Assembly (NCBI GenBank): GCA_016217775.1
Contig: JACRGG010000025.1
Coordinates: 1-5,082 of the forward strand
Length of the DNA: 5,082 nucleotides
Direction: 5' to 3'
Origin: Microcaldota archaeon
Lineage (GTDB): Archaea > Micrarchaeota > Micrarchaeia > Norongarragalinales > UBA97
In this document: positions 1 to 4,809 of the stretch, piece by piece
Position numbering within the stretch: position 1 is the stretch's first letter
Layout: the number at the start of each line of letters is the position of its first letter
The notes under the pieces: generated by a model
The model's input: the letters and a program-made list of their open reading frames with translations, nothing else
The model's database searches: none
Told to the model about the DNA's origin: nothing
Program-made: the position numbers and the translations under genes

Positions 1-347
1 ACCAAGTTCTTGGCAACGCACGAGTCGGTTGCTCCACTGGAGTAAAGCGCGGTGAAAGTGTAGTTGGCTGAAACCCCCGGAGTGAAGTTGAAGACGTGAA
101 CGCCGTTAGAGCACGCGATTGTAGAGAGGGGCTTTACTACCCCGGTCGCGTTCGTGACGGTCAACTGCAGGTTAGCGGGGTCGCAGGCTTTTACTGGCCC
201 CGACGCGGAGTCCACGAAGAGGTTCGCGGATTGGTTTAACTCGACGCCAAACCGGGTTATGGACGCGCAGTTAAGCCGCACTATTGCCGGCGATGCGAGA
301 AAGGCGAATAGCACAAGCGCGAAGAGCGCCAAAAAAGCTTTTTTCAT
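1..347 (-). CDS. Secreted, sequon-rich protein of unknown function (5' part only)
   Basis: I read this frame directly from the minus strand. The ATG is the complement of 345-347, and the frame stays open for 115 codons to the left edge, so the C-terminus is missing. Residues 1-20 form a classical signal peptide or N-terminal anchor: MKK, then a hydrophobic run of Ala, Leu and Phe, then a small-residue region ending Ala-Ser-Pro-Ala near 18-21. The following part is rich in Thr, Ser, Asn and Val, as in beta-sandwich surface domains. It has four Cys (27, 55, 79, 110) that could form disulfides and four N-X-S/T sequons (Asn 38, 66, 87, 95). The start is supported by a TATA-like element about 28 nt upstream, which implies a leaderless mRNA. 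It diverges from the operon of glycosyltransferase-like membrane proteins. It is probably an exported or cell-surface glycoprotein. I do not recognise a family, and an adhesin, S-layer or pilus-associated role cannot be separated from this fragment. Confidence 0.75.
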   Translation of the reverse strand, partial: MKKAFLALFALVLFAFLASPAIVRLNCASITRFGVELNQSANLFVDSASGPVKACDPANLQLTVTNATGVVKPLSTIACSNGVHVFNFTPGVSANYTFTALYSSGATDSCVAKNL

Positions 348-366
348 ACGTGAAATCATTACGCGC

Positions 367-380
367 AAGTACTTAAAAAA
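367..380. promoter_or_regulatory. Shared TATA-like core of two divergent leaderless promoters
   Basis: The sequence AAGTACTTAAAAAA contains the perfect palindrome AAGTACTT (367-374) followed by six A. Read on the plus strand, TACTTAAAAA is centred about 29 nt before the ATG at 404. Read on the minus strand, TTTTTTAAGTA is centred about 28 nt before the ATG at 347. Archaeal TATA boxes lie about 25-28 nt before the transcription start, so both messages would begin at or just before their start codons. No Shine-Dalgarno motif precedes either ATG, which agrees with leaderless initiation. The spacing is seen in the sequence; the shared use is inferred. Confidence 0.5.
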
Positions 381-403
381 GCCGTTTGCCTAGATTTAAT
401 TTA

Positions 404-940
404 ATGAAGGGATTAAAAAAAATCGGGCTTAAATTAAGCGGATTAGCCCTCGGCAGGGCTGTTTTTTTCATCCTGGCCGCGCTGTTAGTCTCGTACTACG
501 CTTACTTTAATTACGCCGATTCAATCAACCAAGCCTCCGCGTGGGTGAACCCGATTGTCACCAAGGAAGAGCTTGAGGCGACCAAGTGGGTGTTGAACAA
601 TTCGGTCGAGCGCGAGGTTTTCGCCACCTGCATTTTCGGCGGGGAATTATTAATGGGCCGGACTTTGCGCGAGGGGTGGCTTGGCGGAGACTGGGCAATC
701 ATCCCTAATGTCGTGAAGCAAATGAGTGACGCCGACGAGTTTTTCAAGACGAAGGACGCGAAGAAAGCGCACGAGTTGGCGCTCGCGTACAACTTGAGCA
801 AAGTGTGGGCGCCTAACAGGCAGGTGTTCTGCGGGTTCTCGTGGCTGAACATCGAGCGCGAAAAGTTCTCCAACTCCACGTACTTCGACAAGCTGTACGA
901 TTCTGGCGGGGTTCAAGTGTACGGAGTGAAAAGAAAATAA
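404..940 (+). CDS. Membrane-anchored extracytoplasmic domain protein, like the C-terminal domain of GT-C-type membrane proteins
   Basis: A 178-residue protein. The Lys-rich N-terminus (MKGLKKIGLK) is followed by one membrane segment at about 18-35 and a soluble region at about 40-178, which by the positive-inside rule lies outside the cell. The soluble part matches the C-terminal domain (about 499-614) of the third operon protein by eye: an EE..x(A/T)KW....N......VF block (residues 55-73 here, 500-518 there), a GR followed by a GW (85-92; 532-542), a ...A..L....NLS.. block (about 119-132; 567-577), and an aromatic, basic VYxxK-type end. It therefore looks like a stand-alone version of the domain usually fused behind the membrane part of such proteins. 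Sequons occur at Asn 65, 130 and 157. A TTG at 386 would add six residues, but ATG 404 fits the promoter spacing better. It is first in the operon, 18 nt before the next gene. No catalytic function can be assigned; a subunit of the adjacent 419-residue protein is the favoured idea. Confidence 0.8.
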   Translation: MKGLKKIGLKLSGLALGRAVFFILAALLVSYYAYFNYADSINQASAWVNPIVTKEELEATKWVLNNSVEREVFATCIFGGELLMGRTLREGWLGGDWAIIPNVVKQMSDADEFFKTKDAKKAHELALAYNLSKVWAPNRQVFCGFSWLNIEREKFSNSTYFDKLYDSGGVQVYGVKRK

Positions 941-943
941 TTT

Positions 944-949
944 GGGTGA
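944..949 (+). promoter_or_regulatory. Shine-Dalgarno site of the second operon gene
   Basis: GGGTGA lies 9 nt before the ATG at 959 and contains GGTGA, the motif complementary to the CACCU core at the 3' end of archaeal 16S rRNA. It lies just after the stop of the preceding gene and supports the ATG at 959 as an internal operon start. In contrast, the leaderless first gene has no such site. Confidence 0.6.
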
Positions 950-958
950 AAAGCGCTA

Positions 959-2218
959 ATGGGTGAAACGGAAGTATTCCTGCTGGCAGTGTTTTTCGCG
1001 TCCCTAGCCCTCGCTTTAGTCAAGGACAAGAGGTTTGCGTACTTGGCGCTGCTCGCGGTAATCGCTTTGAGCGCGAACTCGCATATGCTGGTGTACAAAA
1101 ACAATCATATGCCCACGTTTGGGAACACTTTCATCCACGTAGCAACAGAACGGCATTTTGTCCAAAACGGGTTTTACCCGCTTGACAGGGATTATTCCTA
1201 CGCGGGGCTCGCGCCAAACTCGTACGTGCCGTTTTATAGAAGCGCCATTGCGGTGACAAGCTCGTTGTTGTCGGTTGACGTCGAGGAGGTTAGCCGCGCG
1301 TTCGTAATGCTGTTCGCCCTGCTTTTGCCAATCGGGTTTTTCCTGCTTGGAAGAAAATTGTTTGTGGAAATTGCCGGCGCGGTTGCCGCGCTTTCAATCG
1401 TTCTGATGCCCGAGACGCTGATTTACACGGTTCGGCCCCTCCCGCAGGCAATGGGCCTAGTTCTGCTGCCGTTCGCGTTCTACTTGATTTTGGAGAAAAA
1501 ACTTTGGCCCTCGATTCTAATGACCGTCATAGTGTCGCTGGTGCACCAGGAGGCGGCCGTGTTCCTGGCGGGCGCGGCGCTGTTTTACTCGCTTGGATTA
1601 AACTTAAGCGCAATGCTGCGGGAGAGGAAAATCGTTTTGAGGAAGGAAAGCCTCCTGCCGTTTTACTGCTTTGCCGCCGCGGCTGGCGCTTACTTATTGT
1701 GGCACTACGCGGTTGTCGGCAACTTCAACATTTTCGGCCTCGCGCAGTTCAAGTACCACGAGGGGGCGAAAGCCGGCTTGGAGCTGATTATCACAAAAAC
1801 TGGGTTGCTGCCAGTAGTCCTGGGATTGATTGGCTTCGCGGCGTGCGCGTTCTCTTGGCTCAAAAATTTTTTGGACGAAAAAACTTCGCGCATCGTGCTA
1901 GTAGTGTTTTCAGCGCTTGCCGCTTACGCGGTTATAGTGATTGAGGCAGTCAAGTTCGACGCGGTGCTTGGCGCCGCGCTGGCCGCTTTGGCCGCGCTGG
2001 CAATATCGTTCGTGCGGATTGAATTGAGCTTGGAGAAAAGCGCTTTCGCGCTGTTTGTTTTCATTGCCGCGGTTGGCGCTGTGAAAAACGACGTTGTCGG
2101 CGTAAACGTGTTTATGGACAGGTTCATCGTCTACTTGCAGCAGCCGATTGCGGTGCTCGCGGGCTTGGCGGCGGCGCTGGCGGCACGGGGAAAAATAGTG
2201 TTCGGCGGGAGAAAATGA
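959..2218 (+). CDS. Polytopic membrane protein, GT-C glycosyltransferase-like, without a C-terminal soluble domain
   Basis: A 419-residue protein with about 10-11 hydrophobic segments, starting at residues 5-21 and 27-45. The first large loop (about 46-95) contains H-V-A-T-E-R-H (60-66), the stretch NGFYP (70-74) and the aromatic, Pro-rich patch LAPNSYVPFYR (84-94). This arrangement recalls the acidic/His first extracytoplasmic loop of GT-C enzymes (PMT, ArnT and STT3 relatives), which use polyprenyl-phosphate sugars. Further polar positions inside the hydrophobic core are VRPLPQ (158-163), VHQEA (195-199) and MDRF (386-389), similar in placement to conserved motifs of this fold. The chain ends soon after its last membrane segment (about 391-409), with no extracytoplasmic domain. 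The operon neighbour upstream encodes just such a domain, so the two may work as one split enzyme. The start is set by a good Shine-Dalgarno, and the stop overlaps the next start (ATGA). Fold assignment is inference from motif layout; sugar and acceptor are unknown. Confidence 0.8.
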   Translation: MGETEVFLLAVFFASLALALVKDKRFAYLALLAVIALSANSHMLVYKNNHMPTFGNTFIHVATERHFVQNGFYPLDRDYSYAGLAPNSYVPFYRSAIAVTSSLLSVDVEEVSRAFVMLFALLLPIGFFLLGRKLFVEIAGAVAALSIVLMPETLIYTVRPLPQAMGLVLLPFAFYLILEKKLWPSILMTVIVSLVHQEAAVFLAGAALFYSLGLNLSAMLRERKIVLRKESLLPFYCFAAAAGAYLLWHYAVVGNFNIFGLAQFKYHEGAKAGLELIITKTGLLPVVLGLIGFAACAFSWLKNFLDEKTSRIVLVVFSALAAYAVIVIEAVKFDAVLGAALAALAALAISFVRIELSLEKSAFALFVFIAAVGAVKNDVVGVNVFMDRFIVYLQQPIAVLAGLAAALAARGKIVFGGRK

Positions 2219-4059
2219 TTGCGGCAATATTGTTTTGGGCGGCCGCCCTGGTTTTCGGCACTGCGCTGGGCAAAAAATTCGTTGGGGAAAACAAGGCGCT
2301 CGCGTTAATCGCAGGCTGCGCGGCGGGAGCGTTTATTGCAACGCTTTTAACGCTTGCCCTCTCGCTGTTCATCGGGTTAAGCGAGGCAACAATACTGTTT
2401 TCAACCGCGCTGCTTTTAGCCGCGTTTTTTTTCCTCTTAAGGCCTTGGGAGTATTTTGATTGGCTGAAAAAAACAGGGCGGGAAAAGCCCGACTTGGCTT
2501 TGCTCGCGGTATTCTTTACTGCATTAATTTTTTTCGGCCTGCTTAACGCGCACTCCGACTTAAGGGCGGGAAGCGGGGGGTACTACTCGAGCGGCTCGAC
2601 TTGGGGGGACTTGCCGTTCCACGCCTCGCTAATCACTTTCTTCACGCAGCAAGTCAAGCTCGAGTACCCGATTTTCGCGGGGCACGCGCTTGGGTACTAC
2701 TTTGGCTTTGACTTTCTCTCGTCAATCCTAGTAAAAGGGGGAATGGAGTTAAGCCTCGCGATTGCCGCGCCAAACGCGTTGTACTCCGCGCTGTTCGCGT
2801 GCGCGCTTTACCTGCTGGCAGTCAAGGTAAGCGGGAGCAAGAAAGCCGCTGCAATCGCGCTGATGCTCGTGTTTTTCACCGGGGGCCTTGGGTTCCTGGA
2901 TTTCTTGAATCAAGCCAACGCCAGCGGCTTTATGGGTTTGGACAAGATTGTTTCAGCCCGCGATTTCTCGCGCTCTCCCGAGAACGGCTTTGAGTGGTCG
3001 AACATAGTGGTTGATTTGATTCTGCCGCAACGAAGCGCTGCAATCGGGTTTGCGGCCGCGCTCTCGGCGATGCTGCTTGTCATCCTAGCGGTAGAGGAGA
3101 AGAAAAAGCAAGGCGGGGCGTGGAACAAGAAAATTGTTTTCGCGTCGCTGCTCTTAGGGCTCACTCCGTTGTTTCACGCGACTAGCGCGGTTGTCGGCGC
3201 GTTTGTTTGCGCGGGGATACTCTTGTTAAAGCGCCGCGAGTGGCTAGTGCAGTTTCTCGCCCCCGCCGGGCTTCTAGCGCTCCCGCAAGTTGGCTTGATG
3301 CTCGGCCAAGCGGGCGGGTTCGTGCGATTTGCGCCCGGGTGGATGTTTAACGGGGATTTCTTGGGCTGGCTTTGGTTTTGGCTGAAAAACGCGGGGCCGC
3401 TTTTTGTACTCGCTCTGGCTGGAGTGGCTTTTCTGGATTCTAGGCAGAGGAAGTACTTGGCTGCTTTTGCCGCGATTTTCATAACCGCAAACCTCCTGGT
3501 CTTCCAGCCGTGGGCGTACGACAACACGAAGTTCTTGGTTTACGCGTTGTTCGCCGCCGCCATAAGCGCGGGGGTTTTGTTAAGCAAGTTGGGGGAGGAG
3601 AAGAACGCGTTGGTCAAGGCGGCCATCGCGTTAATTTTACTCGCAAGCATTTTCAGCGGCGCGCTTAGCGTCAGCAGGCAGGTGCAGAACAGCTTCCTGC
3701 TTTACTCGAATGAGGAAATAAGCTTGGCTAAGTGGATTAGCGGGAATACGGAGAAAAACGCGGTGTTCTTATCCGACGCGCGCCACAACAGCGTGCTTAC
3801 CCTCGCGGGGCGAAGCAATTATCTTGGCTACTCGGGCTGGCTTTGGACTCACGGAATAAACTGGCGGCCGCGAGCCGCGCAAGTGCAGGAAATGCTCGAG
3901 GGGCGGGATAACGCCGTTTCACTGATTAAGGAAAACAATCTTTCGTACGCGCTGGTTCAAAAGAATTTCGGGAGCCAAAAAATCGACTACGCGTTTTTTG
4001 AAAAGAATTTTGCGAAAATCCGCGAGACGCAAAACTATTTCGTGTACAAACTAAAGTAG
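2215..4059 (+). CDS. Large polytopic membrane protein with C-terminal extracytoplasmic domain, GT-C-like
   Basis: A 614-residue protein with about 12-13 membrane segments followed by a soluble C-terminal domain (about 499-614). Visible motifs, in order: WGDLPFHASL (130-139) in the first large loop, an acidic/His arrangement like the D...H of GT-C glycosyltransferases; HALGYYFGFDF (157-167); VDLILPQRS (266-274); TPLFHATS (317-324); and QPWAYDNTKFLVY (431-443). The C-terminal domain opens with EEISLAKW (500-507) and contains the polar DARHN (521-525) and an AGR...GYSGWLWTHG segment (531-547). I recognise the overall type as a large archaeal/bacterial membrane protein of poorly defined function, often labelled hypothetical or glycosyltransferase-like, but I cannot name it securely. 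The ATG overlaps the preceding stop by 4 nt with a purine-rich GGGAG just before it, so translation is probably coupled. It is the last gene of the operon. A lipid-carrier-dependent sugar transferase acting outside the membrane is the leading inference; a non-catalytic relative is possible. Confidence 0.85.
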   Translation: MIAAILFWAAALVFGTALGKKFVGENKALALIAGCAAGAFIATLLTLALSLFIGLSEATILFSTALLLAAFFFLLRPWEYFDWLKKTGREKPDLALLAVFFTALIFFGLLNAHSDLRAGSGGYYSSGSTWGDLPFHASLITFFTQQVKLEYPIFAGHALGYYFGFDFLSSILVKGGMELSLAIAAPNALYSALFACALYLLAVKVSGSKKAAAIALMLVFFTGGLGFLDFLNQANASGFMGLDKIVSARDFSRSPENGFEWSNIVVDLILPQRSAAIGFAAALSAMLLVILAVEEKKKQGGAWNKKIVFASLLLGLTPLFHATSAVVGAFVCAGILLLKRREWLVQFLAPAGLLALPQVGLMLGQAGGFVRFAPGWMFNGDFLGWLWFWLKNAGPLFVLALAGVAFLDSRQRKYLAAFAAIFITANLLVFQPWAYDNTKFLVYALFAAAISAGVLLSKLGEEKNALVKAAIALILLASIFSGALSVSRQVQNSFLLYSNEEISLAKWISGNTEKNAVFLSDARHNSVLTLAGRSNYLGYSGWLWTHGINWRPRAAQVQEMLEGRDNAVSLIKENNLSYALVQKNFGSQKIDYAFFEKNFAKIRETQNYFVYKLK

Positions 4060-4086
4060 GCAATTCCAATCAAGTTAACCAAACTG

Positions 4087-4104
4087 CTTTTTAACTACTT
4101 TAAA
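4087..4104 (+). promoter_or_regulatory. Probable tRNA promoter, with a T-run that may end the upstream operon
   Basis: The only A/T-rich stretch between the operon stop (4059) and the tRNA is CTTTTTAACTACTTTAAA. TTTTTAA at 4088-4094 is centred about 26 nt before the first tRNA base (4117), the expected place for an archaeal TATA box. ACTTTAAA (4097-4104) is a second, closer candidate. The five T at 4088-4092 could also act as an oligo-T terminator for the membrane-protein operon, since no better one lies after 4059. The remaining bases of this short gap show nothing else. Confidence 0.45.
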
Positions 4105-4155
4105 CACTTTACTTTCGGGCCCGTAGCTCAGTCTGGATAGAGCGATTGGCTTCGG

Positions 4156-4196
4156 ACAACAAATTTTTTCAGCATTTAAAGAATTTGTTGGGGGAG
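4156..4196 (+). other. Canonical archaeal tRNA intron 1 (position 37/38, 41 nt)
   Basis: The intron folds as a full BHB. The exon helix is ATTGG/CCAAT. The 5' bulge is G4154 G4155 A4156 and the 3' bulge is A4195 G4196 A4197. They are separated by a 4-bp helix, CTTC (4150-4153) with GGGG (4191-4194), which has two U-G pairs. The inner helix is a perfect 9 bp, CAACAAATT (4157-4165) with AATTTGTTG (4182-4190), closing a 16-nt loop. Cleavage after the second base of each bulge gives exactly this intron and leaves G37 next to A38, as the archaeal splicing endonuclease would require. Confidence 0.9.
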
Positions 4197-4218
4197 ACCA
4201 ATAGGCCGCGGGTTCGAA

Positions 4219-4270
4219 TTAACCCTTTCTGCGCTGCGCTTGAAAGCGTTAACGGAAAGAGTTTCGAAAC
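4219..4270 (+). other. Non-canonical tRNA intron 2 in the T-loop (position 59/60, 52 nt)
   Basis: Without removal, the T-loop would be 59 nt and no mature tRNA could form. BHB geometry is clear. The outer exon helix is the T-stem GCGGG/CCCGT. The central 4-bp helix is TTCG (4213-4216) with CGAA (4265-4268), all Watson-Crick. The 5' bulge is A4217 A4218 T4219 and the 3' bulge is A4269 C4270 T4271. Cleavage after the second bulge bases leaves T-loop TTCGAAT. The inner helix is imperfect: T4220/T4264 mismatch, AAC (4221-4223) with GTT (4261-4263), C4224/A4260 mismatch, then CTTTCTG (4225-4231) with CGGAAAG (4253-4259). A terminal hairpin CGCT/AGCG (4237-4240 / 4245-4248) has a TGAA loop. An intron shifted by one base (4220-4271) would give the same mature sequence, but the BHB favours 4219-4270. 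Confidence 0.85.
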
Positions 4271-4285
4271 TCCCGTCGGGCTCGC

Positions 4286-4289
4286 TTTT
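4286..4289 (+). terminator. Possible oligo-T terminator of the tRNA gene
   Basis: Four T follow one base after the discriminator base G73 (4284). Archaeal RNA polymerase can stop at short T runs, and no better signal lies before the convergent toxin gene. Support is weak because the run is short. Confidence 0.3.
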
Positions 4290-4298
4290 ACTTACTGG

Positions 4299-4306
4299 AA
4301 AAAAAA
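4299..4306 (-). terminator. Oligo-T terminator of the toxin-antitoxin operon
   Basis: Eight consecutive T on the minus strand (A at 4299-4306 on the plus strand) start 3 nt after the toxin stop codon (4310-4312). This is a typical archaeal intrinsic termination signal. It would keep the minus-strand transcript from running antisense through the convergent tRNA gene, whose 3' end is only 14 nt further on. Confidence 0.55.
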
Positions 4307-4309
4307 TCG

Positions 4310-4804
4310 CTAATTTTCCAGGATTTCTCTTCGCAACGCAAGATAGGTTTCAGTTTTAAGGTAGTAGCCGCTGCCTACCAGCTCGTCTAGGGCGCGGATT
4401 GCGGCAGTTTTTGAAAAATGCTTGTTCTTCTCCCCCCACAAAATAAGCGAGGAAAGCGGGATGACGGTGACGCCAAGGTATACACCCATCTTGTAAGCGA
4501 GCAAATCGTCGCAAATGAGGGGAATCGAGAGTTTCTTGGCTATGAACAGGCCCTGCGACTCCCCTTTGCCAAGCTTGTCTGAAGAAAGGGCGCTTGTTTT
4601 CCCGCAGATTTTAAAAAAATTGCCTTCAATTGCATCCCCAATAGCCTGCGCGCCGGGCTTTCCCAATTCCATTCCCTTCACGACTACTTCCTCAAAAACG
4701 CCGGCTGGAATCAACAGCTTGGAAAAACGGATTTTCACCAAGCCCAATAACTGCGGGCTTTTGAAGAGAAAGATTAGGGAAGAAGAGTCTATCACTGTAT
4801 CCAT
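4310..4804 (-). CDS. PIN-domain toxin, DUF3368-like (VapC-type ribonuclease)
   Basis: A 164-residue protein of the PIN nuclease fold. The N-terminus VIDSSSLIFL (4-13) carries the first catalytic Asp (D6). E38/E39 lies in the PAGVFEEV segment (33-40). LGKGESQGLFIAKKL (78-92) carries E82, and ICDDLLAYKMGVYLGV (97-112) carries D99/D100. These acidic residues bind the metal ion in PIN RNases. The tail ALDELVGSGYYLK (138-150) followed by a helical end matches the DUF3368 pattern, and the length is usual for that family. All acidic positions are present, so it should be active. The start ATG lies 5 nt after the stop of the upstream antitoxin frame, with no clear Shine-Dalgarno, so translation probably depends on coupling to the antitoxin. 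PIN toxins cut RNA, in several VapC cases tRNA or rRNA; the target here cannot be told. Confidence 0.85.
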   Translation of the reverse strand: MDTVIDSSSLIFLFKSPQLLGLVKIRFSKLLIPAGVFEEVVVKGMELGKPGAQAIGDAIEGNFFKICGKTSALSSDKLGKGESQGLFIAKKLSIPLICDDLLAYKMGVYLGVTVIPLSSLILWGEKNKHFSKTAAIRALDELVGSGYYLKTETYLALRREILEN

Positions 4805-4809
4805 TGAAA

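Larger units (their letters stand above)
4117..4284 (+). tRNA. tRNA-Arg(UCG) with two introns (37/38 and T-loop 59/60)
   Basis: Exons are 4117-4155, 4197-4218 and 4271-4284, giving a 75-nt mature tRNA. The acceptor GGGCCCG (4117-4123) pairs with CGGGCTC (4277-4283), with one G-U. The D-stem is GCTC/GAGC (4126-4129 / 4140-4143), with a 10-nt loop holding GG and A20 (4137). The anticodon stem is ATTGG/CCAAT (4145-4149 / 4198-4202). The loop is C32 U33, anticodon UCG (4152-4154), G37, A38. The variable region AGGCC gives a G15-C48 Levitt pair. The T-stem is GCGGG/CCCGT (4208-4212 / 4272-4276), and the T-loop TTCGAAT is restored only after removing the second intron. G73 is 4284 and no CCA is encoded. 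A20, C35 and G73 agree with arginine identity. It would read CGA and other CGN codons. All four stems remain intact around both introns, which argues for a working gene and not a broken one. Standard tRNA search settings may miss it or misplace its 3' end. Confidence 0.9.

Noticed and set aside
154..393. Plus-strand open frame of 79 codons
   Set aside because: It lies antisense to the signal-peptide gene on the minus strand, which has a convincing secretion signal and promoter. The plus-strand frame has no recognisable features and crosses the divergent promoter.
386..403. Upstream TTG start for the first operon gene
   Set aside because: It would add six residues without a Shine-Dalgarno and would place the start only about 10 nt from the TATA-like core. 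ATG 404 fits leaderless spacing and gives a typical Lys-rich N-terminus.
511..916. Minus-strand open frames opposite the first operon gene
   Set aside because: They are antisense shadows of a real gene with low stop density, have no coherent domain, and lack promoters or ribosome sites.
4157..4190. 9-bp inverted repeat CAACAAATT/AATTTGTTG as a terminator or mobile-element end
   Set aside because: It lies between the anticodon and the 3' half of the tRNA and is explained exactly as the inner helix of intron 1.
4117..4284. tRNA pseudogene broken by an insertion in the T-arm
   Set aside because: T-stem, T-loop and acceptor stem are fully restored by removing 4219-4270, and that segment forms a proper BHB. 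A random insertion would not be expected to do this.
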